From Congzhengia sp045635085 (GTDB lineage: Bacteria; Bacillota; Clostridia; UBA1381; UBA9506): a DNA stretch of 64,000 nt. This document shows positions 41,794 to 51,088 of the stretch, one piece after another; position 1 is the stretch's first letter, and each line of letters opens with the position of its first letter. The position numbers and the translations under genes are program-made. The stretch spans positions 202,147 through 266,146 of the forward strand of contig JAZRBM010000004.1 in NCBI GenBank assembly GCA_045635085.1, read 5' to 3'. Under the pieces are notes generated by a model. That model worked only from the letters and a program-made list of their open reading frames with translations. It did no database searches and was not told the DNA's origin.

Positions 41794-43209
41794 GTGAACG
41801 TATCAAAAAAGCTTGAAGAGACAAGAAAATATATGCACGACATTTTACCTGTCGGGAAAAGCTTTGACCTTATCGAAAGAGAATTTATCATTGGCGGCAA
41901 AAAAACCTATATGTATTTTATAGATGGTTTTGCTAAAGACGGCGTTTTATCCAAAATGATAACCTTTTTGTTCAGCATTACTCCCGAAAAAATGAAAAAC
42001 ATAAGCACAGCCTCTGATTTTGCTGCAAATTTTATTCCATATGTCGAAACAGATGTAGAAAGCGATATGGATAAAATAATACAGATGTATTTGTCCGGCG
42101 CAACAGTTTTGATAATTGACGGATTTTCTGAAGCTATCGTTATTGATGCGCGGACGTATCCTGCAAGAGGTGTCGAAGAACCCGAAAAAGAAAAGGTCCT
42201 GCGTGGCTCACGTGACGGATTTGTAGAAACTGTTGTGTTTAATACCGCGCTTATGCGAAGAAGAATCAGAGACCCTAAGTTTACAGCAGAAATTGTCACA
42301 GTAGGCAGACGTTCAAAAACAGACATAGTGCTGACGTATATAAAAGACTTAGTTGACGAAAATATGCTGAAAAACCTAAAAGAACGACTCGGCAAAATCG
42401 ACGTTCGTTCGCTTACGATGAATCAGGAAAGTTTGGCAGAATGTCTTATAAGAAGAAAGTGGTACAACCCGTTTCCAAAGGTAAGATACACTGAGCGCCC
42501 TGACATTGCAGCGGCGTGTGTCTTGGAGGGTAGTATTGCGCTTTTAGTTGACAACGACCCGTCAGCACTGTTGCTGCCTAGCTCTATATTTGACTTTATA
42601 CAGGAGGCAGATGATTTTTATTATCCGCCTGTTGTAGGAGGATATATGAGGCTGACGAGAAATATAGTGTTCTTTTCAACGCTCATATTAACACCGCTCT
42701 GGCTTTTGTTAATAGAAAACCTAAATGTCCTGCCGCCGTGGCTTCATTTTATAGGTATATCACAGCCGAATGCTGTTGCACCTATTATCCAGCTTCTGAT
42801 TTTAGAAGTTGCGGTTGATGTTTTGCGTTTTGCTTCTGTAAACACGCCGAATATGATGGGAAACTCGCTCAGTATTATAGGTGCGTTGATTTTAGGAGAT
42901 TTTGCGATTCAGTCGGGATGGTTTGTGCCGGATACTATTCTTTATATGTCAATAGTGGCGATTGCAAGTTTTTCTCAGCCGAATATTGAGCTTAATTACG
43001 CTTTTAAATTTATGAGGATTGTAATACTTCTTTTGACGTATTTTTTAGATGTGTGGGGATTTTTGGCAGGATTAATTATTTCGATTGTGTTAATAGCAAC
43101 AAACAAAACCGTGACAGGAAAAGGATATTTATATCCTGTAATTCCCTTTAATTACCACGATTTTAAGTATAAATTCTTAAGATTAAAAATCCGTGCAAAG
43201 GAAAAATAA
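41794..43209 (+). CDS. spoVAF: SpoVAF / GerA-family spore germination protein
   Basis: A 471-residue GerA-family protein with a soluble N-terminal half and a C-terminal half with five or so membrane helices (IVFFSTLILTPLWLLLIENL, SIIGALILGDFAI, FLAGLIISIVLIA). SpoVAF signatures: IGGKKTYMYFIDGFAKDG at the start, RRIRDPKFTAEIVTVGRRSKT, and LVDNDPSALLLPSSIFDFIQ. It belongs to germinant or calcium-dipicolinate channel complexes in spores. Normally in the spoVA operon, but here it stands alone after spoIIP. Start is GTG 41794 with GAGGTG upstream. Confidence 0.9.
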   Translation: MNVSKKLEETRKYMHDILPVGKSFDLIEREFIIGGKKTYMYFIDGFAKDGVLSKMITFLFSITPEKMKNISTASDFAANFIPYVETDVESDMDKIIQMYLSGATVLIIDGFSEAIVIDARTYPARGVEEPEKEKVLRGSRDGFVETVVFNTALMRRRIRDPKFTAEIVTVGRRSKTDIVLTYIKDLVDENMLKNLKERLGKIDVRSLTMNQESLAECLIRRKWYNPFPKVRYTERPDIAAACVLEGSIALLVDNDPSALLLPSSIFDFIQEADDFYYPPVVGGYMRLTRNIVFFSTLILTPLWLLLIENLNVLPPWLHFIGISQPNAVAPIIQLLILEVAVDVLRFASVNTPNMMGNSLSIIGALILGDFAIQSGWFVPDTILYMSIVAIASFSQPNIELNYAFKFMRIVILLLTYFLDVWGFLAGLIISIVLIATNKTVTGKGYLYPVIPFNYHDFKYKFLRLKIRAKEK

Positions 43210-43247
43210 CTAGAAAATTATGTAATAAAAAAGTAAAATTATAACGG

Positions 43248-43277
43248 TTGACTAATTGTGCCTCCGTATGATATAAT
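43248..43277 (+). promoter_or_regulatory. Strong sigma-A promoter of the SLH gene
   Basis: TTGACT at 43248 and TATAAT at 43272 with 18 bases between, about 60 bases before ATG 43340. CCTCCGTATG in the spacer is the exact inverse of CATACGGAGG at 43323, which holds the ribosome site. Confidence 0.75.
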
Positions 43278-43339
43278 TTATTATGTCTTAAAATAGATTT
43301 TTATTTTATCAGATAATAAAAGCATACGGAGGTAAAATT

Positions 43340-46132
43340 ATGAAAAAGACAACCAAAATCATTTCATTGCTCATTACATTAGCAATGATGATAGCGATGG
43401 CTGTTCCTATGACAGTTTCTGCATCATTCAGTGATGTGGCGTCAGATCACCACTATTACGATGCAATCCACAATCTGTCAGCAGAAGGAATATTAAACGG
43501 ATTTGAAGACGGTTCTTTTAAACCGGGTGATCCTGTAACAAGAGCGCAGTTTACAAAGATAATCTGCTATGCTCTTTCAGTAGGCAATCTTACATATTCA
43601 GATGCTGAAAAATCGATATTTACAGACGTTGCACCAGACCACTGGGCAGCAGATAATATTGTTACAGCCTATAAACAGAAGATAATAAACGGTATGGGAG
43701 ACGGAACATTTGCACCGGAAGCAGGCGTAAACTACGAACAGGCTGTTAAAATGGTAGTTTGTGCTTTAGGTTATTCTCCTGAACGTGCCGAAGCTTTAGG
43801 CGGCTATCCTGGTGGATATATGAGCCTTGCAAACAGCGCAAAAATATTAACAGGCATTACAGATGCTAAAATGGGACAGACAATGAATCGTGGTGCAGTA
43901 GCACAGCTTATTGACAACATGAAGGATGCGGACCAGATTATTGACGGTCAGCCCTCAGGCTCAATCCGTGAAGACATAAGCACAAGCAAAAAGTTTGACG
44001 GTAGAGTAGTTGCTGCTTATAACACAGTTTTGCGTTATGGTGATGTAAGCCCATGTATGAAAAATCAGATATTGGTTGAAGGTGCTACAGATAAAATTTT
44101 TGATGTAAGCGAACTTGATAACTTCGACATAAACAAATACCTTGGCAGAAGCGTAAGCATTTATTATACAGAGGAAAGTGACGTTGTTGTAGATGTTGTT
44201 TCAAGTATTGCGCTTCAGTCAAGAAAAAATGAAGAAATAAAAATAGACCTTGATTTAATATGTGATTACAACTCAACATCCATTGAATATTATAAAGACT
44301 CAAGTATGACAGAAACAGAAAAGATAAGCTATGAAACATCATCTGATAATATTTTAAATGGTGAGCCTGTAGACGACGATTTAGCTACAATTATCGGTAA
44401 CAGCGCTTCAAAGACAGGTTATATTTTATTAATAAACTCAACAACAAGCGGTGCTTTTGATACTGCTTTTATAAAGACATATGATATGATGGTTGTTTCA
44501 TATGTTGACAGAACAAACAAAAAAGTATATGCAAAGAATGCAGAATACACAGATGGAAGCATTGTTTTAGATGTAGAAAACAGAAACAAGGATATAGTTA
44601 TCACTAAAGATGGAAAAGATGCTGCATTATCAACAATTAACGAAAATACAATCCTTTCTATTTCAAAGAGCGATAGCGGTAATACAATAGAAGTATTGAT
44701 AGGTTCAGGTACTGCTAGTGGTATAATTGTTAGCACGGCAAACAATAACACCCAGATCACCTTAAAATCAAGCAATAAGGTTTACACATTGCTGGATAAT
44801 TTTTATGTGCCGAGTGGTAGTTCAAGAAGTGACGTTGCTGTAGGCAGAAATGTTACCTTATCATTTGATGCATTCGGTAAAGTTGCAAGGGTTGTATTTG
44901 CAGCAGAATCATCATATAACTACGGTTATCTTTCAGCCTTAGAGCCTGGTACAATGCACGAGCCTGAAATAAGAATAATGCTTTATAAGCCCTCGACAAG
45001 CAATTCCAAGCTTTCAGGTATACAATACAAATTCGCAAACAAAGTAAAGGTAAACGGACAAAATTACACAGTAGAAGATGATATGAATACCATCGTTGAT
45101 ATCATTAAAGATGGTGCTGAGGTTAGCGGAATTAATCCTGACATTACAGGAATTGATGCAACAACAAACGCAGAATATGCTCAGCCGATCAGATATTCAT
45201 TAGACACAAACGGCTTAATCAATGCCATTGCAACGAACCAGTCAACAGAAACAGATTCAACTAAGAGATTTGATTTGGATAAGCATATGACAACTGCTAT
45301 TGAGTGTACATTAGACGGAACGAATTTTGGTTCAACATACAGAATCTCAAGTTCAACACCTGTTATCTATATTCCTGCAAACAGAGTATCAGACGAATAT
45401 AGCTCCAAGTCAAACAACTTCTTTAAAAAAGGCACAAGCTATTATGTACAGTTTGCAAATAAGTCAAGTACGGGACTTGTTTCCTGCGTATACATATATG
45501 GTATTGAAGGTGGCAGTGTAGATACAGCTACTATCACAGCAGAAACAACACCTATGATAGTAAAAGATATAGTTCCTCAGGAATCATATTATGATGGCTA
45601 TTATAAGAAGTTTATACTGCAGGATGTTATCTCAGGAGTAGAAACCCCCTGTTATGATAAGGACTTTGAAGGCACAGATGCATTAGACACATTAACAATA
45701 GGTGATGTAGTTCGTATTGCAGCTGACGATGATAAGTTTGTTCAGGCAGTAGAAGTTTTAGCAGATGCTGAAGCAGTAGCTGCAAAGACATTTAACTATG
45801 AAGGTGTTTACGTTAAGACACAAGGCGACGATTCAGGTACACAGGAAGCTGAATTCCGTACGCTTATTGGTACAATTAAAACAAGATACAATTATGACTT
45901 TACAGTTGTTGGAGGATATGATCCAGAAGCAAATGGCGGAGAGTCATATACAGCATCTCAGTCAATACCGGTATATATGATAGACACAACAGCAACTCTT
46001 AAAGCTGATAAGGTTAAGACTGCTGCAGTTCTTGATTTAGTTGGTACTTCACCTGATGCTACACTTGCTTCAAAGGTTATGCTCTACACATCAGAAGCAC
46101 AAATAAAAGCAATTATCATATTTTATAAGTAA
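43340..46132 (+). CDS. S-layer-type protein with SLH domains (930 aa)
   Basis: A 930-residue secreted protein. The signal peptide (ISLLITLAMMIAMAVPMTVSA) is followed by three SLH repeats: FSDVASDHHYYDAIHNLSAE...GFEDGSFKPGDPVTRAQF, FTDVAPDHWAADNIVTAYKQ...GDGTFAPEAGVNYEQAV, and a shorter third ending in MNRGAVAQLIDNM. The remaining 700 residues are beta-rich with repeated strand patterns and no enzyme motif. It is attached to secondary wall polymer by the SLH repeats and is a good candidate for a major S-layer protein, given its strong promoter, short leader, GGAGG and single-gene transcript with terminator. Confidence 0.9.
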   Translation: MKKTTKIISLLITLAMMIAMAVPMTVSASFSDVASDHHYYDAIHNLSAEGILNGFEDGSFKPGDPVTRAQFTKIICYALSVGNLTYSDAEKSIFTDVAPDHWAADNIVTAYKQKIINGMGDGTFAPEAGVNYEQAVKMVVCALGYSPERAEALGGYPGGYMSLANSAKILTGITDAKMGQTMNRGAVAQLIDNMKDADQIIDGQPSGSIREDISTSKKFDGRVVAAYNTVLRYGDVSPCMKNQILVEGATDKIFDVSELDNFDINKYLGRSVSIYYTEESDVVVDVVSSIALQSRKNEEIKIDLDLICDYNSTSIEYYKDSSMTETEKISYETSSDNILNGEPVDDDLATIIGNSASKTGYILLINSTTSGAFDTAFIKTYDMMVVSYVDRTNKKVYAKNAEYTDGSIVLDVENRNKDIVITKDGKDAALSTINENTILSISKSDSGNTIEVLIGSGTASGIIVSTANNNTQITLKSSNKVYTLLDNFYVPSGSSRSDVAVGRNVTLSFDAFGKVARVVFAAESSYNYGYLSALEPGTMHEPEIRIMLYKPSTSNSKLSGIQYKFANKVKVNGQNYTVEDDMNTIVDIIKDGAEVSGINPDITGIDATTNAEYAQPIRYSLDTNGLINAIATNQSTETDSTKRFDLDKHMTTAIECTLDGTNFGSTYRISSSTPVIYIPANRVSDEYSSKSNNFFKKGTSYYVQFANKSSTGLVSCVYIYGIEGGSVDTATITAETTPMIVKDIVPQESYYDGYYKKFILQDVISGVETPCYDKDFEGTDALDTLTIGDVVRIAADDDKFVQAVEVLADAEAVAAKTFNYEGVYVKTQGDDSGTQEAEFRTLIGTIKTRYNYDFTVVGGYDPEANGGESYTASQSIPVYMIDTTATLKADKVKTAAVLDLVGTSPDATLASKVMLYTSEAQIKAIIIFYK

Positions 46133-46146
46133 TCTCTAAACAATTT

Positions 46147-46182
46147 ACACCCCAAAGGCATCTTGCCTTTGGGGTGTGTTTT
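46147..46182 (+). terminator. Terminator of the S-layer gene
   Basis: ACACCCCAAAGGCA and TGCCTTTGGGGTGT form a perfect 14-bp stem with a TCT loop, followed by GTTTTAT. Confidence 0.88.
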
Positions 46183-46200
46183 ATGAAACCGAGCGATGAT

Positions 46201-46237
46201 AAAAAAAGGACTGCAATTCATAAACCTGCAGTCCTTT
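46201..46237 (-). terminator. Terminator of the DUF4364 gene
   Basis: Read on the minus strand, AAAGGACTGCA and TGCAGTCCTTT pair around an 11-base loop and are followed by TTTTATC. It lies about 20 bases past the stop codon. Confidence 0.8.
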
Positions 46238-46256
46238 AAGTTTTTCAATATCGTTA

Positions 46257-46823
46257 TTAATTTTCTGTTTCGTCAGCAAACTCTGATAACGCTTTTATGA
46301 TGCTTTCATAAAACTCCATAGGTTTTTTTCTAAAACCCTTTGCATACCTTGCGGCCTTTTCTTTATTTCCTGTAAAAACAGTCATTGCAAGCAGTGTTGT
46401 TTTTCCTTCTTGGATTTCTACGTCTACGTTATAAAGGTCCTTGCTTATCGGAACTATGGCGCACTTTATTTGAGCTTTTTGGCCCTCGCGCCTTAAGTAA
46501 TCGTCAATAGTTTTCTTTAAGGATGCTCTGACGCTGGCTGTGATTTTGTCGTCAAACACATCTATTATTTCTCTGCCTTGCTTTGTCAGATCGTATTTTT
46601 CGACTTCGTCACGCCAAACCTTTTTAATGTAGTTTTCTGGAATCAGTTTATCTATTGCATCACATAAATCAATAAAATCAACATTACTGCCGGAAAGCAT
46701 CAAATGCTTTATATCACTATCAGCAAGAGGTTGTTGTGCATATCTTATGCAAAACAAAACACAGAGCTTAATTTCTCCTGCGTCGTTTAGTCTGTAGTAA
46801 ACATTATTTAAATCAGGTCTCAA
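46257..46823 (-). CDS. DUF4364 family protein, winged-helix-like
   Basis: A 188-residue protein matching DUF4364: LNDAGEIKLCVLFCIRYAQQ, LIPENYIKKVWRDEVEKYDL, YDLTKQGREIIDVFDDKI near residue 85, and a C-terminal alpha/beta domain (YNVDVEIQEGKTTLLAMTVF). The N-terminal part is a winged helix of the PadR/MarR type, so a transcription regulator is likely; targets unknown. The start codon is TTG 46823, eight bases after GGGAG; no ATG nearby fits. It is divergent from rex. Confidence 0.85.
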   Translation of the reverse strand: MRPDLNNVYYRLNDAGEIKLCVLFCIRYAQQPLADSDIKHLMLSGSNVDFIDLCDAIDKLIPENYIKKVWRDEVEKYDLTKQGREIIDVFDDKITASVRASLKKTIDDYLRREGQKAQIKCAIVPISKDLYNVDVEIQEGKTTLLAMTVFTGNKEKAARYAKGFRKKPMEFYESIIKALSEFADETEN

Positions 46824-46919
46824 ATCGTCACTCCCTTTTTTAAAATAATAACATAAATTAAAAATAAAATCAACATAAAAAAATCATAATGAAAAGTACT
46901 GAAAATTTGTGTGAATTTA

Positions 46920-47043
46920 TTGATATTTTTAAAAAAATATGGTAAAATTAAAAAATAGTTTAAATTCTGTATTTTCACGATGTTGCAAATTTAGTATCTC
47001 ACAATTGTATTTTAATTTCTCTTCTTGTTGAAATTGTGAGATA
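46920..47043 (+). promoter_or_regulatory. rex promoter and leader inverted repeat
   Basis: TTGATA at 46920 and TAAAAT at 46943 with 17 bases between and an extended TGG before the -10. The leader of about 120 bases holds a perfect 12-bp inverted repeat, TATCTCACAATT (46995-47006) and AATTGTGAGATA (47032-47043), with a 25-base loop. The half sites resemble Rex half sites but point outward, unlike a Rex box (TTGTGAA-N4-TTCACAA). Confidence 0.6.
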
Positions 47044-47077
47044 TAACATTATTGAAAGAATATTAAAGAGGTAGATT

Positions 47078-47710
47078 ATGGCTAAATTTAAGAACCTTTC
47101 AAAGCAGGCGTTAAAGAGATTGCCTATGTATATGTCCTATCTAAAAAGTATAGAAAGAGAATATGAATACATATCCTCATCAACTGTTGCACAGGCACTT
47201 GACCTAAATGATGTTCAGGTCAGAAAAGACCTTGCTGCTGTATGTAAAAGTGCAGGGATTCCAAAGCGTGGATTCGTTGTCGATGATTTAATAGATGGAA
47301 TTTCTGATTTTTTGGGATATGAAAGCAGAACAGATGCGATTTTGGTTGGTGCAGGAAATCTTGGTATGGCCCTGATGTCATATAGGGGATTTGAGCGCTA
47401 TGGCATTAAAATTGTGGCAGCCTTTGATACAAGGGAAGAGATAATTGATAACGAGAAAATTTTTGATATTTCAAGTCTTTCTAAAATGTGCAGGGAGCTT
47501 AATGTTAAAATAGGTATCATAACTGTACCTGAAAAGGAAGCTCAAAAAGTGTGTGATATGCTTGTAAAAAGTGGAATTATGGCTATCTGGAACTTTTCTC
47601 CTACACATCTTAAGGCTCCTGATGAAATATTGGTGCAAAACGAAAATATGGCATCGTCACTTGCGGTGCTGTCAAATCATTTGCGTGATAAAATCGAAAA
47701 CAGTAAATAA
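47078..47710 (+). CDS. rex: Redox-sensing transcriptional repressor Rex
   Basis: A 210-residue Rex. N-terminal winged helix: LSKQALKRLPMYMSYLKSIE, SSSTVAQALDLNDVQVRKDL. The Rossmann domain binds NADH/NAD: AILVGAGNLGMALMSYRGFE with the GxGxxG-like loop near residue 91, FDTREEI, and a C-terminal helix swapped between subunits. Rex senses the NADH/NAD ratio and represses fermentation genes. ATG with AGAGGT upstream. Terminated by a bidirectional hairpin. Confidence 0.95.
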   Translation: MAKFKNLSKQALKRLPMYMSYLKSIEREYEYISSSTVAQALDLNDVQVRKDLAAVCKSAGIPKRGFVVDDLIDGISDFLGYESRTDAILVGAGNLGMALMSYRGFERYGIKIVAAFDTREEIIDNEKIFDISSLSKMCRELNVKIGIITVPEKEAQKVCDMLVKSGIMAIWNFSPTHLKAPDEILVQNENMASSLAVLSNHLRDKIENSK

Positions 47711-47721
47711 TATTATAAGTC

Positions 47722-47766
47722 AAAAAAAGGTGTAGCAAAATGAAATCATTTTGCTACACCTTTTTT
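47722..47766. terminator. Bidirectional terminator between rex and apgM
   Basis: AAAAAAGGTGTAGCAAAATGA and its exact complement ending in CCTTTTTT form a long stem. A-run on one side and T-run on the other serve both converging genes. Confidence 0.9.
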
Positions 47767-48973
47767 ATTTTTCTAAGAATTTTTCTATTAGTTTATAACC
47801 TGGCTCAATGTAAAGACCCGTCTTTGCAGCATTTTCTTCTGTGTAGTCAAGATTTAAAGAAGTGTTTTTTCTGCTATCATAGATAACGAACGGAATTGCA
47901 TCACGAACATGGGTCTTAAGAGAAATAGGTGTAGGATGGTCAGGCGTAATTAAAACTTTAAAATCGTCTCCAGACTGTTTCAAGTAATTTACCACAGGTT
48001 TAATAACCTTTTCATCAATTAGCTCTATTGAACGAATTTTGCCCTCTGTATCGCCATGATGTCCGCATTCGTCTGGTGCTTCCATATGTATATAAACGAA
48101 ATCTGTGCCATTCTTTAGTGCATTTATTGCGTACTCTGCTTTTCCGTCAAAGTTTGTATCGATGTTGCCTGTAACGCCAGGAACCTCTAAAACGTCCATT
48201 TTTGCTCCAACACCGATGCCTTTAAGTAGGTCAACTGCAGAAATCATAGTACCCGACAGACCAAATTTTTCCGAAAAAGCGGATAACATAGGCTTTGTAC
48301 CCTCGCCCCATATCCACAAAGAGTTTGCCGGATTGAGTCCGCGCATAATTCTGTCTTTATTTATGGGGTGATTTTTTAACAGCTCGTGGCTCTTTTTCAT
48401 CATATCGAGCAACACATCGCTGCCTTCGCCCTTTGGCAGATAGTCTGTAACTTTTCTGTCAGAAATGTCGTGTGGAGGGGTTAGCATAACATTTGTTGAG
48501 CCGCCACTGCATACAATTAAATGGCGATAGCTTGTCCCACCGTGAATGTCAATATTTGGAAATGACATATTTTCTTTTAAGTAGTTTATAAGCTTGTGTG
48601 CCTCTTTGGTTGTTATTTCACCGGATGAGTAGTCGAGCATTGTTTTATCCTCGTATTTTTCTTCATCTGATAAAGTTACAACGTTTGCACGAAAAGTCAC
48701 ATCATCATCGCGAAGATTCACACCGATAGATAAAGCCTCTAACGGAGAACGTCCTGTATAGTAGATGTCAGGGTCATAGCCCATAACGCTTAAATTCGCA
48801 ACGTCGCTTCCGGGGGATAGGTGATTAGCTACTGTTTTAACTAAACCAAGCTCACCTTGATGACAAAGTTTATCCATGTTTGGATTATTTGCTACATCAA
48901 GTGGTGTCTTGCCACCTAAACTATCCACTTTATAATCTGCCATACCATCACATAAAAAGACTACATATTTCAT
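47765..48973 (-). CDS. apgM: Cofactor-independent phosphoglycerate mutase (ApgM type)
   Basis: A 402-residue metalloenzyme of the archaeal-type phosphoglycerate mutase family in the alkaline phosphatase superfamily. It interconverts 3- and 2-phosphoglycerate in glycolysis. Motifs: VVFLCDGMADYKVDSLGGKT at the N-terminus with a metal-binding Asp, HLSPGSDVANLSVMGYDP with the catalytic Ser, IHMEAPDECGHHGD and VLITPDHPTPISLKTH with metal ligands. Also possible is a homoserine kinase activity reported for some relatives (ThrH/ApgM group). Last gene of the ftsK-apgM operon. Confidence 0.9.
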   Translation of the reverse strand: MKYVVFLCDGMADYKVDSLGGKTPLDVANNPNMDKLCHQGELGLVKTVANHLSPGSDVANLSVMGYDPDIYYTGRSPLEALSIGVNLRDDDVTFRANVVTLSDEEKYEDKTMLDYSSGEITTKEAHKLINYLKENMSFPNIDIHGGTSYRHLIVCSGGSTNVMLTPPHDISDRKVTDYLPKGEGSDVLLDMMKKSHELLKNHPINKDRIMRGLNPANSLWIWGEGTKPMLSAFSEKFGLSGTMISAVDLLKGIGVGAKMDVLEVPGVTGNIDTNFDGKAEYAINALKNGTDFVYIHMEAPDECGHHGDTEGKIRSIELIDEKVIKPVVNYLKQSGDDFKVLITPDHPTPISLKTHVRDAIPFVIYDSRKNTSLNLDYTEENAAKTGLYIEPGYKLIEKFLEK

Positions 48974-48986
48974 ATTTTTAAAACCT

Positions 48987-49574
48987 CTATTCGTTAAATT
49001 TGTCTTTTGCCTTTTGTGTCACTTTTAAAAACACGTCAAGAATTTGTTTGTTTTCTTTTCCTAATTTGTACCCTGCCATTGCAGATAATAAGCTTAGCAG
49101 AGGAGCTATAAGCATTACAAATCCATTATGTAATATAGCTACCAAATATGCAAACCACGCCTTAATCCAAGGTGCAATATATTCAAATAAAGAAACGTTT
49201 ACAAGCTCTCTTTCGCTATTCTCAGGGAAACTGTAATATGATGTTATGACTATATTTTTTAAAGGAATTACATCAAATTCACACAAACAATAAAAAATGA
49301 TAATCACTAAATCAAAAATGACAAGGGGGAGTATAAATTTTACAAAGTCAGTAATTGTTAAACCGTAGCGATAACGTATGTTTTTTCTGCTCAAATTCCA
49401 CATACGGACATAAATTCTGCCACAAAGTGTAAAAAGCATAAAAAATGTCGCTACAGCAGAAAATGCAGGGAAGTTAAGCCAACTTCCGGAAAATAAGAGT
49501 ATTAAAAGAGATACTCCTACTGCTGTTAAATTATCTAAAAAAGGAAAAAAATAGAATTTTTTGGTTTTAATCAT
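48987..49574 (-). CDS. Integral membrane protein of unknown function
   Basis: A 195-residue protein with about four membrane segments (LTAVGVSLLILLFSGSW, VATFFMLFTLCGRIYV, ILPLVIFDLVIIIFYCL, LVAILHNGFVMLIAPLLSLL) and basic ends. No family recognised. It lies between ybeY and apgM, with gaps of about 10 and 13 bases, so it is cotranscribed with them. The position is where dgkA or an HD-domain gene often lies in related genomes; it does not look like either. Confidence 0.65.
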   Translation of the reverse strand: MIKTKKFYFFPFLDNLTAVGVSLLILLFSGSWLNFPAFSAVATFFMLFTLCGRIYVRMWNLSRKNIRYRYGLTITDFVKFILPLVIFDLVIIIFYCLCEFDVIPLKNIVITSYYSFPENSERELVNVSLFEYIAPWIKAWFAYLVAILHNGFVMLIAPLLSLLSAMAGYKLGKENKQILDVFLKVTQKAKDKFNE

Positions 49575-49584
49575 TGCTATTCTC

Positions 49585-50073
49585 CTATCGTGTTATGCCG
49601 AGTGATGTTAAGATTTGTTCTTGCTTATCAAATTGCAGTTTTTCTTCTTCCGCAGAACGTTCGTGGTCATATCCCAGCAGGTGCAGGGTAGAGTGAACCG
49701 CCAAAAAGCACATCTCGCGCATTAAGGAGTGTCCGTACTCTTTCGCCTGATAGTTTGCGAGTTCAGCAGAAATCACAATATCTCCCAACATAATGCGCCC
49801 GTCTATTATATCGTCGTCATAGATGATAAGCGTTCCGTCATCATCCTGCTCTATAAGAGGAAATGATAAGACGTCTGTTGCCTGGTCTTTATTGCGTGTT
49901 GCAAGATTTAATTCGCGTATTGCATCATCATCGACAAATGTAAGGCTTATCTCGGTATCATCGGTAAAATTTTCTTCACAGAGCGTCTTTTCAATACATA
50001 GAGTTATGTTTTTAATAATTTCTTTTGAAATATTTACTTTCTCTTGTTCATTTTCCCAAAGTAGTGTCAGCAT
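49585..50073 (-). CDS. ybeY: Endoribonuclease YbeY
   Basis: A 162-residue rRNA maturation endoribonuclease with the zinc motif HSTLHLLGYDHE (three His) and the preceding LGDIVISAELA. It contributes to 16S rRNA 3'-end processing and ribosome quality control. It starts on the last base of phoH, so translation is coupled. phoH-ybeY is a conserved bacterial gene pair. Confidence 0.95.
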   Translation of the reverse strand: MLTLLWENEQEKVNISKEIIKNITLCIEKTLCEENFTDDTEISLTFVDDDAIRELNLATRNKDQATDVLSFPLIEQDDDGTLIIYDDDIIDGRIMLGDIVISAELANYQAKEYGHSLMREMCFLAVHSTLHLLGYDHERSAEEEKLQFDKQEQILTSLGITR

Positions 50074-51074
50074 CAGCTTTTGCCACCTTTTATATTTTTT
50101 CTTTTTGCTTTGTTTTGCGCTGCTATTTTATCGTGCTTTTCATAAGCCTTTATAATTTTCATAACAAGCGGGTGACGAACCACATCTTTATGCGAAAAAG
50201 AGCAAAAAGCGATGTCATCTATCCCTGATAAAATTTTCATAGCCTCGACAAGACCTGAACGTTTCCCATCAGGTAAGTCAATCTGTGTTATATCGCCGGT
50301 GATAATAGCCTTTGACCCAAAACCGATACGGGTTAAAAACATTTTCATCTGCTCGGGAGTTGTGTTTTGTGCTTCGTCCAAAATAATATATGCATTATCT
50401 AAGGTTCTGCCGCGCATATAGGCAAGTGGTGCTACTTCTATTGCGCCTTTTTCCACATAGTTGTTGTAGCTTTCCATACCAATCATATCATAAAGCGCAT
50501 CGTGCAGAGGTCTTAAATAGGGGTCAACCTTATTTTGTAAATCTCCCGGCAAAAAGCCAAGCTTTTCGCCCGCTTCAACAGCTGGACGGGTGATTATTAT
50601 TCTTGCGACCTCTTTTTTGCGAAAAGCTGTAACTGCCTTTGCAACTGCAAGATATGTTTTACCAGTGCCTGCAGGACCGATACCAAATACAATGGAATTT
50701 TTGTTCATTTCTTCGATATATTTTTTTTGTCCTAATGTCTTGCTGCGGATTGGTTTACCTTTAGAGGTAACACATACGCAATCACTGTCTGTTGCGTCGC
50801 GAAGCTTTTCTTCATCGCCCTCTGTAGCCAGTGATATTGCGTAAATAATTTTTTGTTCAGACAGAGGTTTGTTGTTTAAAACCTCTTCGCACAAAATATT
50901 TATTACACGTTCACAAAGCGCCACATTTCCGGCATCTCCTGAGATTTTTAAACTGCCTCCACGAGAAGAAATGGTAACTCCCAGTTCTTTTTCTATTAAT
51001 TTTAAATTAACGTCAAAATCGCCGAAGAGGTGTCCTACGTTAACGTTTGATACATCAATTAAAATATCAGGCAT
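50073..51074 (-). CDS. phoH: PhoH-like ATPase
   Basis: A 333-residue PhoH-family P-loop ATPase. An N-terminal KH-like domain (GVTISSRGGSLKISGD) precedes the motor: GIGPAGTGKTYLAVAKAV (Walker A), IILDEAQNTTPEQMK (Walker B) and ITGDITQIDLP. PhoH proteins are thought to act on RNA, with YbeY. Length and motifs are complete. Starts 14 bases after folD. Confidence 0.94.
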   Translation of the reverse strand: MPDILIDVSNVNVGHLFGDFDVNLKLIEKELGVTISSRGGSLKISGDAGNVALCERVINILCEEVLNNKPLSEQKIIYAISLATEGDEEKLRDATDSDCVCVTSKGKPIRSKTLGQKKYIEEMNKNSIVFGIGPAGTGKTYLAVAKAVTAFRKKEVARIIITRPAVEAGEKLGFLPGDLQNKVDPYLRPLHDALYDMIGMESYNNYVEKGAIEVAPLAYMRGRTLDNAYIILDEAQNTTPEQMKMFLTRIGFGSKAIITGDITQIDLPDGKRSGLVEAMKILSGIDDIAFCSFSHKDVVRHPLVMKIIKAYEKHDKIAAQNKAKRKNIKGGKS

Positions 51075-51088
51075 ATTAGCCTCCTGTA

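Noticed and set aside
46995..47043. Canonical Rex box
   Set aside because: Half sites face outward and are separated by 25 bases, unlike TTGTGAA-N4-TTCACAA.
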